A stretch of 64,000 bases of DNA from NCBI RefSeq assembly GCF_000565285.1, contig NZ_APVL01000016.1:1-64000 (forward strand), in the 5' to 3' direction. The notes below the pieces were generated by a model that saw nothing but the letters and a program-made list of their open reading frames with translations, searched no databases and was not told the DNA's origin. Below, piece after piece: positions 51,318 through 59,972 of the stretch. Position numbers and translations under genes: made by a program. This DNA comes from Cytobacillus firmus DS1. Its GTDB lineage: Bacteria; Bacillota; Bacilli; Bacillales; Cytobacillaceae. Every line of letters starts with the position of its first letter. The stretch's first letter is position 1.

Positions 51318-52424
51318 TCAGGATGTCAATTCCTGCTTGTTCACTGCCAATGATACATTTCTGATGCCAAGACCAGGTTCAGATGGCAGAGTAATTTTGC
51401 GGCCGGAATAGCGGATTCCGCCTTCCACAATTTCTTTTGCCATCATCAGCGGAGCGTCAAAGTCAAAGCGGGTTATATTCTTTTTGCTGGCTGCAAAATG
51501 GGCTGCGGCCGTAATGCCAATCTTGGTTTCAATCATGCTGCCTACCATGCATTCCATCCCGCATACTTCAGCAAGCTGATTAATGATCTGCGCCTGATAG
51601 ATGCCGCCTGACTTCATCAGCTTGATATTAATCAGGTCAGCACTTCGCGTTTTAATGACTTCAAATGCCTGCTTCGGGGTAAAAACACTCTCGTCTGCCA
51701 TAATCGGTGTATCAACCGCATCTGTAACCTGCTTAAGCCCCTCTATATCCCAAGCCTTTACCGGCTGTTCGACAAGCTCAATGTTCAAGTCCAGTGCTTC
51801 CATTTTCCGGATGGCATAAATAGCATCCTTTGGTTTCCAGCCTTGATTGGCATCCAGGCGGATTTTAATTTTCGATCCTACCCGGGTGCGGATTTCCCGT
51901 ATTCTCTCTATATCTGTTAAAATATCATCCTTGCCGACCTTTACCTTAAGGACATCGAAGCCTTGCTGAACATAGGAAACCGCATCTTCCCCCATTTCTT
52001 CCGGACCATTGACGCTTACTGTATAATCCGTTTCCACCTCATTTTTATGACCGCCCAGAAATTGGTAAAGAGGCAGTTTGCATTGCTGTGCAAGACAATC
52101 GTATAAGGCCATATCCACAGCTGCCTTTGCACTCGAATTTCCTATTAAAGCGGACTGAATCCCCTGGAATATCTCCTCATAGTTTAGAAGACTCTTATTG
52201 ATCAGCATTGGCTTCAATACATGATGAATGGCTGACTCTATGCTTGAAAGACTGTCTCCAGTAATCACCACAGTGGGAGGTGCTTCTCCCCACCCGGCTA
52301 TCCCGTTATCGCATGTTACTTTTACAACAAGCGTTTCAGCTGTCTCAACTGTTCTCAATGCTGTTTTAAATGGTTTTTTCAGTGGTACCGCAGCTCTAAA
52401 TGTTTCGATCGTGTTTATTTTCAT
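51318..52424 (-). CDS. ykfB: L-Ala-D/L-Glu epimerase YkfB
   Basis: 368-residue enolase-superfamily enzyme of the muconate lactonising subgroup. The catalytic lysine motif KVKVGKD, metal ligands in RLDANQGW, ELVEQPV and ADESVF, and the second lysine in NIKLMKSGG are all seen. It epimerises L-Ala-D-Glu to L-Ala-L-Glu so ordinary peptidases can use it. Confidence 0.94.
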   Translation of the reverse strand: MKINTIETFRAAVPLKKPFKTALRTVETAETLVVKVTCDNGIAGWGEAPPTVVITGDSLSSIESAIHHVLKPMLINKSLLNYEEIFQGIQSALIGNSSAKAAVDMALYDCLAQQCKLPLYQFLGGHKNEVETDYTVSVNGPEEMGEDAVSYVQQGFDVLKVKVGKDDILTDIERIREIRTRVGSKIKIRLDANQGWKPKDAIYAIRKMEALDLNIELVEQPVKAWDIEGLKQVTDAVDTPIMADESVFTPKQAFEVIKTRSADLINIKLMKSGGIYQAQIINQLAEVCGMECMVGSMIETKIGITAAAHFAASKKNITRFDFDAPLMMAKEIVEGGIRYSGRKITLPSEPGLGIRNVSLAVNKQELTS

Positions 52425-52437
52425 CTATACCACCCTT

Positions 52438-53358
52438 TTACTTAACTCCGCTTTCAATTGTCAGCTTTTTACCGGCTGCATCCAATTCTGCCCTTACACC
52501 TAATGGCACAGAAATATGCGGAGAGCAATGGCCGATATGAAAGCCTTTAACTGCAGGCTTATTCACCCTTTTAATATACGTATCCAGAACTTCATCCAAT
52601 CCCAGGGAAAGTTCTCTTTCCGGAACACAATTATTAAAGTCCCCAATGATAAAGCCGGCCGCATCCGAAAGCTTCCCGGCCATATGCAGCTGGTTTAACA
52701 TGCGGTCGACCGCACGGGGCTCTTCATTGATGTCTTCAATAAGCACAAGTTTATCTTTTGTATCAATTTCAAATGGTGTTCCGATTGTACTGGCCATAAG
52801 AGACAGATTTCCGCCCGTTAAGATACCAGCGGCCCTCCCGTTCACCATCGTCTCCAGTTCTGAAATTCCTTCTGGATAGTCAAGCGTAACCGGCTCAAAT
52901 AACTGGTTAAAATATTGCTTGGATAGCGGATCCGCATCCTCTTTGCCAATATCAGAGGCGAGCATCGGCCCATGGAAGGTGACCAATCCTGTCTGCTGGC
53001 GGATGGCGGTGTGCAGGAATGTTATATCACTGTATCCCCAGAAAATTTTCGGGTTTTCTTTAATCAGACTGTAGTCGATTTGGGACGCAATTCTCCCTGT
53101 TCCATAACCTCCGCCTGCACAAATGATGGCTTTGACTTCCTTATCCGCAAACATGTTATGTAAATCCGCCAGACGGTCTTCATCCTTCCCGGCCAGGTAA
53201 CCATATTGATCTGTCACATGCTCGCCCATCTTTACCTTTACACCAAGCTCTTCCAAAAAAGAAAGGGATCGTTTCAGGTTCTCCTGATTAGGCGGGCTTG
53301 CCGGTGCTATAATTCCAATCGCATCACCTTTTTTCAGGCGCTGAGGTTTGATTGCCAT
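52438..53358 (-). CDS. ykfA: LD-carboxypeptidase YkfA (S66 family)
   Basis: 306-residue S66 serine peptidase trimming D-Ala from murein tetrapeptides. GDAIGIIAPASPP at the N-terminus, ICAGGGYGTGRI, FWGYSDITFLHTAI, VTFHGPMLAS, LIEDINEEPRAVDRMLNQL and the catalytic histidine region GFHIGHCSPH. ATG 53358 has AAGGA 9 nt upstream; the longer frame runs into a repeat. A terminator and two repeats separate it from dppE. Confidence 0.92.
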   Translation of the reverse strand: MAIKPQRLKKGDAIGIIAPASPPNQENLKRSLSFLEELGVKVKMGEHVTDQYGYLAGKDEDRLADLHNMFADKEVKAIICAGGGYGTGRIASQIDYSLIKENPKIFWGYSDITFLHTAIRQQTGLVTFHGPMLASDIGKEDADPLSKQYFNQLFEPVTLDYPEGISELETMVNGRAAGILTGGNLSLMASTIGTPFEIDTKDKLVLIEDINEEPRAVDRMLNQLHMAGKLSDAAGFIIGDFNNCVPERELSLGLDEVLDTYIKRVNKPAVKGFHIGHCSPHISVPLGVRAELDAAGKKLTIESGVK

Positions 53359-53489
53359 GCTGTCACATCCTTTTCGTTTTATTAGCATTATATGCTCCTG
53401 CAGCAAAAGCATTATTTGGGAAATGAAATAATTGTCGAGGATATAAGCTAAATTTCGGGAAAATGTATTATTTTTCGGGAAATAAATAA

Positions 53490-53612
53490 GAAAAGCGCAA
53501 GCGCCTTGCCCACCCCCGACAAGCACAAGACGAGCCTCCCGGAAAGGCGTTCTTTGCCTTTTTGGGAGGATTGGCTTGTGACCTCGAGGGGGTAGGCGCT
53601 GGAGCTAGACAG
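53490..53612 (+). repeat. Dispersed hairpin repeat copy C1
   Basis: Starts GAAAAGCGCAAGCGCC and ends GGCGCTGGAGCTAGACAG. CCACCCCCGACAAGC pairs with GCTTGT...GGGGGTAGG across an inner hairpin CCTCCC...GGGAGG. The 35 bp that follow (TTATCGACGTTCAAA...TACTTTCTTACC) are shared with the flank of copy D, so the unit extends beyond CTAGACAG. Confidence 0.85.
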
Positions 53613-53651
53613 TTATCGACGTTCAAAATTTTATACTTTCTTACCTTTCTA

Positions 53652-53723
53652 AAAAAGCGCAGAGCGCCCGCTTATCGGCGACAAGCTTAAGACCTCGAGC
53701 CGATGGCGCTCGGAGCTAGACAG
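53652..53723 (+). repeat. Dispersed hairpin repeat copy C2
   Basis: 72 bp, AAAAGCGCAGAGCGCC to GGCGCTCGGAGCTAGACAG. Here the stem is GAGCGCC/GGCGCTC and TATCGGC/GCCGATG, different in sequence from C1 but still complementary, while the loop GACAAGCTTAAGACCTCGA keeps the family core. It is in tandem with C1 in the dppE-ykfA gap. Confidence 0.85.
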
Positions 53724-53770
53724 ATATCAAGGTTCAAAGATCCTTATTCATCAAAAAAATTATACTTCTG

Positions 53771-53805
53771 AAAAAAAGGGATGTTCACACGAACACCCCT
53801 TTTTC
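53771..53805 (-). terminator. Terminator after dppE, inside the dpp-ykf cluster
   Basis: GGGGTGTTC-GTGT-GAACATCCC followed by seven Ts on the minus strand, 31 bp past the dppE stop. It may reduce readthrough into the ykf genes. Confidence 0.88.
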
Positions 53806-53835
53806 CTGTCACTTTCACATCAAGCCGAAGAAGTA

Positions 53836-55464
53836 TTACTTCTTATCTGCCCATTTAAGCTCCAGGTATCCAACCGGATGGCGGACGATTCCTGAAACAG
53901 CATCATTATAGAGATAAACCTGGTTGTAGAAATGGATAGGGATAATCGGCATTTCTTCGAATAAGATTTTTTCCGCTTCATACATCAGTTCAAAGCGCTT
54001 TGCTTCGTCTGCTTCATTCTTCGCATCCTTGATCAGCTGATCGTACTTCTCACTGCTCCAGCCAGTGCGGTTCATGGAATGTCCTGTCTGGAAGTTTTCA
54101 AGGAAGTTGATTGGGTCAGCATAGTCAGCAAGGAATGAGCTGCGTGATAATTGGAATTTAAGGGCTTTTTGCTCTTCAGCGAATACATTCCATTCCATGT
54201 TGGCAAGCTTTACTTCAACGCCAAGATTTTCTTTGAACATTTGCTGAAGTGCTTCTGCGATCTTTTTGTGAGAATCACTTGTGCTATACGTTAATGTAAC
54301 TTCAGGAAGGGTTTCATAGCCTTCCTCTTCCATACCTTTTTTCAGAAGAGTCTTGGCTTCTTCCAGATTCGTCTGAACAAGATCTCCTGCTGTTTCACGG
54401 AAATCCTTGCCATCAGCATCCTTAAATCCATAGGATACAAATCCGTATGCAGGCTTTTCTCCATTCTTGGTTACAAAGTCAACGATTTGCTTCTGGTCCA
54501 CTGCCATTGCGAAAGCTTTACGGATGTTTTCGTTCTGGAATGGCTCCATATTTACGTTAAAACGGTAGAAATAATCACCGGCCTGGTCTTCAACCTTTGC
54601 TTCACCTAATAGCTGTTCACTCAGCTCAGATGGAACAGCCGATACATCAAGCTCTCCGGTTTGATACATTTGGTATTCTGTATTGGTATCATCAATGATC
54701 GCCCAATTAATTTTATCCAGTTTTACATTTTCAGCATCCCAGTACTGATCGTTTTTCTCCATTACAAAGTGGCTGTCATGCTCCCATTCTGTCAGGTTGA
54801 AAGGACCGTTGCCCACAAAAGATTCTGCTTCAGCAAACCACTGAGGGTTTTCTGTTGCCACTTTTTCATTGATCGGGAAAAATGCAGGGTTGGTGATTAC
54901 ACTTAAGAAATAAGCCTGCGGACTAACTAAAGTCACTTCAAATGTTTTGTCATCAACGGCTTTTACTTTTACATCATCAGCTGATCCTTCCCCGTTGTTA
55001 TAAGCTTCTCCGCCTTCAATAAAGTAGCCGAGGAAAGCGGCTGAAGAACCTGTATCAGGATTTAAAAGACGCTTCCAGGCAAATTCGAAATCACCTGCTG
55101 TTACAGGATCGCCATTTGACCATTTTGCATCTTCACGGATTTGGAATGTATAAGTCTTTCCATCTTCTGAGATATCCCATTTTTCAGCAATTGCTGCTTC
55201 TGGCTCATGATTTTGTCCCAGACGTGTCAAACCTTCCATTAAGTTGTTAAGTGCGCTCCAGGAAACAGAGTCAAAGCCGATTGGAGGGTCAAACGAAGTC
55301 GGCTCCTGGCCATTGTTCAAATAAAGCACTTTTTCAGCACTTTCTTCTTCTTTCTTGCCATCATCCTTGCTGTCTGTTTCTTTACCGGCATTTTCATTTG
55401 CCGTACAGGCTGCCATGACAAATAGCAGCACACCTGCAAGCAGCAGCGATAAAAACTTTTTCAT
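53836..55464 (-). CDS. dppE: Peptide-binding lipoprotein DppE/OppA
   Basis: 542-residue family 5 solute-binding lipoprotein: lipobox VMAAC (C20), then LNNGQEPTSFDPPIGFD, AIAEKWDISEDGKTYTFQIREDAKWSNGDPVTAGDFEFAWKRLLNP, and a C-terminal EEMPIIPIHFYNQVYLYN region. It captures di- or murein tripeptides for the Dpp permease. Being last before a terminator fits high expression of the binding protein. Confidence 0.94.
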   Translation of the reverse strand: MKKFLSLLLAGVLLFVMAACTANENAGKETDSKDDGKKEEESAEKVLYLNNGQEPTSFDPPIGFDSVSWSALNNLMEGLTRLGQNHEPEAAIAEKWDISEDGKTYTFQIREDAKWSNGDPVTAGDFEFAWKRLLNPDTGSSAAFLGYFIEGGEAYNNGEGSADDVKVKAVDDKTFEVTLVSPQAYFLSVITNPAFFPINEKVATENPQWFAEAESFVGNGPFNLTEWEHDSHFVMEKNDQYWDAENVKLDKINWAIIDDTNTEYQMYQTGELDVSAVPSELSEQLLGEAKVEDQAGDYFYRFNVNMEPFQNENIRKAFAMAVDQKQIVDFVTKNGEKPAYGFVSYGFKDADGKDFRETAGDLVQTNLEEAKTLLKKGMEEEGYETLPEVTLTYSTSDSHKKIAEALQQMFKENLGVEVKLANMEWNVFAEEQKALKFQLSRSSFLADYADPINFLENFQTGHSMNRTGWSSEKYDQLIKDAKNEADEAKRFELMYEAEKILFEEMPIIPIHFYNQVYLYNDAVSGIVRHPVGYLELKWADKK

Positions 55465-55573
55465 TCCTTTTCCCCCTCTTAAAATATATTTCTTTACCTA
55501 TCAGATGCCTGTCTGACAGCTGATAGAATCATAACTTTCACCGTACCGGATCCGGCACTGTGAAAGGAAAAAC

Positions 55574-56572
55574 CTATTTTACACCTGCAAGCATTTTCTG
55601 TGCCCGTTCATCCTGAAGCCAGCAGTCTACATGATGATCGCGGCTTAAATGCGTTTTATATGGATAAACCCGGTCACATACTTCCATTGCATATCCGCAG
55701 CGGGCTGCAAATGGACAGCCAGCCGGCGGAGCGAATAAATCCGGAGGCGATCCGCCAATAGGAACAAGATCGGCTCCATCCAGGTCAAGGCGCGGAACGG
55801 AATTCAGCAGACCCTTTGTATAGGGATGCTGAGGATTATAGAAGATTTCCCTTCGTTCTCCGGCCTCCACTATTTTTCCTGCATACATGACAGCGATGCG
55901 GTCTGCTACTTGAGCGACAACCCCCAGGTCATGAGTGATGATTATGATGGATACTCCCGTTTTCTTCTGGATGTCTTTAAATAAATCCAATATTTGCGCT
56001 TGAATCGTTACATCAAGTGCTGTGGTGGGTTCATCGGCAATCAGCACTTCCGGCTCACAGACAAGGGCCATGGCAATCACAATTCGCTGCCTCATCCCTC
56101 CGCTGAATTGGTGAGGATAATGCTTCAATCTTTCAGATGGATTAGGAATCCCAACTAAATTAAGCATTTCCAGAGCCTTTTTACGGGCATCCTGCCGGGA
56201 TATGGTTTCATGCTGCATAATTCCTTCTATAATTTGCTCCCCGATGGTAATGGTAGGGTTTAAAGCCGTCATTGGATCCTGAAAGATCATTGAAATGTCT
56301 GCGCCGCGGATATCCCGCATTTCAGACTCTTTTAGTTTTGTCAGATCCTTCCCTTTAAAGAGGACAGCACCGTCTGCTATTCTCCCGGGAGGGGATGGAA
56401 TCAGCCGCATGATGCTTTGGGACGTCACACTTTTCCCGCAGCCGGATTCACCGACAATCGCCAGGGTTTCCCCCTTGAAGAGATCAAATGATACACCTCT
56501 TACAGCCTGGACTTCCCCGCCATAAGTGGTAAATGTGACATGCAGGTCTTTTACTTCAAGTACTTTCTCCAT
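55574..56572 (-). CDS. dppD: Dipeptide ABC transporter ATPase DppD
   Basis: 332-residue ABC ATPase of the OppD group: Walker [13 protein letters not shown], signature [15 protein letters not shown], Walker [14 protein letters not shown], and the cysteine-containing tail [17 protein letters not shown]. It follows dppC by 4 bp and has an unusual cluster of GGAGGTAGC just before the ATG. Confidence 0.94.
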   Translation of the reverse strand: MEKVLEVKDLHVTFTTYGGEVQAVRGVSFDLFKGETLAIVGESGCGKSVTSQSIMRLIPSPPGRIADGAVLFKGKDLTKLKESEMRDIRGADISMIFQDPMTALNPTITIGEQIIEGIMQHETISRQDARKKALEMLNLVGIPNPSERLKHYPHQFSGGMRQRIVIAMALVCEPEVLIADEPTTALDVTIQAQILDLFKDIQKKTGVSIIIITHDLGVVAQVADRIAVMYAGKIVEAGERREIFYNPQHPYTKGLLNSVPRLDLDGADLVPIGGSPPDLFAPPAGCPFAARCGYAMEVCDRVYPYKTHLSRDHHVDCWLQDERAQKMLAGVK

Positions 56573-56576
56573 GCTG

Positions 56577-57533
56577 CTACCTCCTTAACTTCGGATCGAG
56601 GGCATCCTGCAATCCGTCTCCAAGCACATTAAATGAAAACATGGTCAGGGAGATGAAAAAGGCAGGGAAAAACAGGCGCCACCAGTGACCTGATAGAATC
56701 GTAGACAGCCCATCATTGGCCATGGAACCCCAGCTGGCAAAAGGCGGCTGAATGCCTAATCCCAGAAAGCTCAGGAACGCCTCTGCAAATATAGCCGACG
56801 GCACTGTAAGAGTCATCTGTACAATGATAGGGCCCATCGTGTTCGGCAGCAGGTTTTTCTTTATAATCCTCGACGTTTTTGTTCCGAAAGTCTTTGATGC
56901 CAGTACAAATTCATAGTTCTTAATCTGCAGAACCTGTCCGCGGACAATCCGGGCCATTCCGACCCAGCCCGTTACGGAAAGGGCGAATATTATGGTGAAC
57001 AAACCAGGTCCCATTACGACACTGATTAAAATAACAACCAGTAAATAAGGAAGTCCATAAAGAATTTCCACTACCCTCATCATGGCATTATCTGTTCTGC
57101 CGCCTTTATATCCGGCAATACCTCCGTAAATGACTCCAATTGCAAAATCAATCATGGCTGCCACAATTCCGACGAATAAGGAAATCCTTGCTCCGTACCA
57201 TGTTCTAGCGAAAACATCCCGGCCCAATTCATCTGTTCCGAACCAGTATTTTGAAGATGGCGGAAGATTCTGATTGGCCAATGACTGCTCGGATACATTA
57301 TGCGGGGAAATCATCGGGCCAAATATGGCCATAAAGGCTAAAGCAATAAGAAAGAATAGCCCTGCCATCGCCAATTTGTTTTTCAAAAGCCGGCGCCATG
57401 CATCCTGCCAATAAGAAAGGCTTGGCCTTACAACTGCTTCCGCTGCATCCTCGTCTTTGGCCTTTGGCACAAACCAATCATCCGGAATATCGGGTGCCAG
57501 GTTGCGGTTATCATGCTGTTTGCGCAGTTCCAT
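56577..57533 (-). CDS. dppC: Dipeptide ABC transporter permease DppC
   Basis: 318-residue permease: about 50-residue cytoplasmic N-terminal tail, then about six helices (NKLAMAGLFFLIALAFMAIFGPMI). It carries the OppC-type GTDELGRDVFARTWYGARISLFVG segment and the EAA loop EAFLSFLGLGIQPPFASWG. Start overlaps the dppB stop by 1 nt. Confidence 0.94.
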   Translation of the reverse strand: MELRKQHDNRNLAPDIPDDWFVPKAKDEDAAEAVVRPSLSYWQDAWRRLLKNKLAMAGLFFLIALAFMAIFGPMISPHNVSEQSLANQNLPPSSKYWFGTDELGRDVFARTWYGARISLFVGIVAAMIDFAIGVIYGGIAGYKGGRTDNAMMRVVEILYGLPYLLVVILISVVMGPGLFTIIFALSVTGWVGMARIVRGQVLQIKNYEFVLASKTFGTKTSRIIKKNLLPNTMGPIIVQMTLTVPSAIFAEAFLSFLGLGIQPPFASWGSMANDGLSTILSGHWWRLFFPAFFISLTMFSFNVLGDGLQDALDPKLRR

Positions 57534-58465
57534 TAGCTCGCCTCCTTTTTGTGAAGCTTAATTCTCGGGTCTAGAACTCCGTATGCAATGTCCACCAGGA
57601 ACAGCATAATAATCAAAATGGAGCTGTAAAAAACGGTGGTTCCCATTATGACGGGGTAATCTCGTGTATTGATGCTTTCTACGAAATACTTTCCCATTCC
57701 GGGAATGGCAAATATTTTTTCAATAACAAAGGTGCCTGTCAAAATGCTGGCAGCAAGCGACCCCAATACAGTTACAACAGGCAGCAGGGCATTTCTCAGT
57801 GCGTGTTTAAAAACGATTTTCACCGGTGACAGGCCTTTAGCTTTGGCGGTTTTGATGTAATCCTGTGTCAGCACTTCCAGCATGCTTGAACGTGTCAGAC
57901 GGGCGATAATCGCCATGGGACCGGTCGCAAGCGCCAGAGTCGGCAGAATCATATGCTTTGGGCTTGACCATGTAGCCACCGGGAGGATTGCCAGGTTGAC
58001 AGCAAGCTGCTGAATTAAGAGTGTGGCAAGCACAAAGTTTGGCACCGATATTCCCAGAACTGCTATGGTCATCGCTAAATAATCAATAAAGCCATTGTGC
58101 CGGAGGGCTGCTATGATTCCGAGGGCAATCCCTGAGAAAACAGCCACAATCAACGTGACAATTCCCAGTTCAAACGACACCGGGAACCCCCGTCCCAGCA
58201 TTTCATTAACCGTCTGGGAGGACTTTTTAATAGATGGTCCAAAGTCAAATGTTGCAACGGATTTCAAGTACATCCCATATTGGACATACAGCGGTTCATC
58301 CAAATGATAGAATTTCTCCAGATTCCGCTGGACCGCTTCACTGGTGTTTCTTTCTTCATTAAATGGCGACCCGGGTATGGAGTGCATTAAGAAAAACGTC
58401 AGAGTGATAATGAACCAAAGTGTGACGACCATTGCGATGAGGCGTTTTATTATGTATCCAGTCAT
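57533..58465 (-). CDS. dppB: Dipeptide ABC transporter permease DppB
   Basis: 310-residue OppB-type permease with six helices: YIIKRLIAMVVTLWFIITLTFFLMHSIPGSPF, LGIIAALRHNGFIDYLAM, RSSMLEVLTQDYIKTAKAKGL and FVIEKIFAIPGMGKYFVESI. It lies 13 bp after dppA. Confidence 0.94.
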   Translation of the reverse strand: MTGYIIKRLIAMVVTLWFIITLTFFLMHSIPGSPFNEERNTSEAVQRNLEKFYHLDEPLYVQYGMYLKSVATFDFGPSIKKSSQTVNEMLGRGFPVSFELGIVTLIVAVFSGIALGIIAALRHNGFIDYLAMTIAVLGISVPNFVLATLLIQQLAVNLAILPVATWSSPKHMILPTLALATGPMAIIARLTRSSMLEVLTQDYIKTAKAKGLSPVKIVFKHALRNALLPVVTVLGSLAASILTGTFVIEKIFAIPGMGKYFVESINTRDYPVIMGTTVFYSSILIIMLFLVDIAYGVLDPRIKLHKKEAS

Positions 58466-58478
58466 TCATTAACACTTC

Positions 58479-59303
58479 CTAACAGAATGTAGTTCTCATG
58501 GCCAGCTCAGTCATCACGAGCATAGCCTGGTATGCTTCAAGAATATCTTTTGCCTGATAGCGGACAATGGTTGTATTTTCTTCTATCTCTGCACCAGGCA
58601 TTAAAGCGGCCCACTCAGCCTGGCCGTAGTTGGCAAATTCAATTTTCAATACTGGGTTTTCCGGAGGCACGAGCGGCTTGACAAGATCTTTTTTGCTAAG
58701 CGCCTCTGCCGCTTTTTCTCTTAAAAGCTGGCCGGCTTTCGCCGGAGTAAGCGATTTCACTGCTGATCGTGATATCGTCTCTTTTACAACAGCTGTTGTA
58801 ACATTCGGGATCAATTTCTCTGCTTCCAATGCCGCCTGGTCATCTCCGGCCACCATTAGGACCGGCACGCCATGATAGCCAGCCACATAAGCATTGAAGC
58901 CCATTTCTCCAATGGCATGATCATTGATGTACATATGTCTTACACCAAAAATCATGGAGTGGGACATAACACCTTTCATGGAAGCACGCGCATGATATCC
59001 AACAAACATGGCTCCGCTGAAGCTTGAATCCAGGCCCTGAACCATTGAATATGGCTTAACATCACCAGTAATCAGCTGTGTCTCAGGGTGCATTCTTTCA
59101 ATCAGCAGGTTGTTCATTTTCGAGTGGCTGTCATTGACAATCACCTCACTGCAGCCTTCTTCAAAGGCGGCTGTTACCACATGGTTTGCCTCATCAGTCA
59201 TAATCACCCTGCTGCGTTCATAATTGTGCTTCGATGAGCCGACATGAGTATGATCAGCCAGACCCGTAATTCCCTCCATATCAACTGATAAATAAAGCTT
59301 CAT
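58479..59303 (-). CDS. dppA: D-aminopeptidase DppA (M55 family)
   Basis: 274-residue zinc D-aminopeptidase that hydrolyses D-Ala-containing dipeptides. Metal ligands D8 and E10 in LSVDMEGITGL, plus VNDSHSKMNN, MFVGYHARASMKGVMSHSM and PVLMVAGDDQAALEAE. In B. subtilis it heads the dpp operon, repressed by CodY and AbrB. Here GGGGGA precedes the ATG by about 6 nt and a CodY-like box lies 58 bp upstream. Confidence 0.95.
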   Translation of the reverse strand: MKLYLSVDMEGITGLADHTHVGSSKHNYERSRVIMTDEANHVVTAAFEEGCSEVIVNDSHSKMNNLLIERMHPETQLITGDVKPYSMVQGLDSSFSGAMFVGYHARASMKGVMSHSMIFGVRHMYINDHAIGEMGFNAYVAGYHGVPVLMVAGDDQAALEAEKLIPNVTTAVVKETISRSAVKSLTPAKAGQLLREKAAEALSKKDLVKPLVPPENPVLKIEFANYGQAEWAALMPGAEIEENTTIVRYQAKDILEAYQAMLVMTELAMRTTFC

Positions 59304-59360
59304 TTAAAATCCCCCAAAATATTATATTATTATAGTTTTCTATATTGCGTATTATTTCTA

Positions 59361-59375
59361 TATTTTCTGTAAATT
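59361..59375. promoter_or_regulatory. CodY box upstream of dppA
   Basis: TATTTTCTGTAAATT matches the CodY consensus AATTTTCWGAAAATT at 13 of 15 positions. Several TATAAT-like hexamers lie between it and dppA, but no clear -35 was found. Confidence 0.7.
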
Positions 59376-59406
59376 AAATCTGCAATTTATTTCATAAAAT
59401 CTAAAT

Positions 59407-59451
59407 ACAAAAAATCCAGCTATCGGAGATGTTCTCTGATAGCTGGATTTC
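59407..59451 (-). terminator. Terminator of the DUF3870 gene
   Basis: A 12-13 bp stem AAATCCAGCTATC(A/G)GAGA...TCTCxGATAGCTGGATTT (59412-59451) followed by TTTTTGTATTT on the minus strand. Confidence 0.9.
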
Positions 59452-59476
59452 ATCTGCGGAAAACAGAAAAAGCAGC

Positions 59477-59794
59477 TCATTTATTCATAATTTGTGTATA
59501 TTTTATATGGGCATTTTTAAAGGCAACCATCAGGGCCTTTTGCGAGGAGCCGAAGTAGCGGCTTTCGATTTCTTCCATTACCTTGTCTGCTTCCAATATG
59601 GATTTGCCGACAAATATCGATTTAATAAATAATGAGGTTAAATTAATGGTAGATGAACATTCTGCATCTACAATTTCATCTGTTTCCCTGTCGATCACAA
59701 GACCGATAAAGAAGCCGTTATATTTTTGCATAATCGGATTGTTCAGTGATGTTTTGCTGTCTCCGATGATATAGACGGTATTTTGTCTGTACAT
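59477..59794 (-). CDS. DUF3870 family protein
   Basis: 105 residues, soluble, with the family pattern TVYIIGDSKTSLNNPIMQKYNGFFIGLVID, IVDAECSSTINLTSLFIKSIFVGK and the C-terminal RYFGSSQKALMVAFKNAHIKY. The conserved cysteine in DAECS might be functional. Function unknown; homologues often sit near transport or amino-acid utilisation genes. ATG 59794 has GGAGG 7 nt upstream, so longer upstream frames are rejected. Confidence 0.8.
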   Translation of the reverse strand: MYRQNTVYIIGDSKTSLNNPIMQKYNGFFIGLVIDRETDEIVDAECSSTINLTSLFIKSIFVGKSILEADKVMEEIESRYFGSSQKALMVAFKNAHIKYTQIMNK

Positions 59795-59972
59795 GAAATT
59801 GCCTCCTGCAGACCGGATATTATATGAGGTGTTTATGAGGTTATCATAAACATTCATTATAATGCATGGCCCGTACCAAAATTGTAATACAACAGAAGCT
59901 GTATTACAATCATTTTTCAATACTTTTCTAAATATTTTATCAATTGAATGTGTCCTTTACATGCGGATTCAA

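Noticed and set aside
53359-53526. N-terminal extension of ykfA
   Set aside because: It translates repeat C1 sequence and lacks a ribosome site; the ATG at 53358 gives the standard YkfA start.
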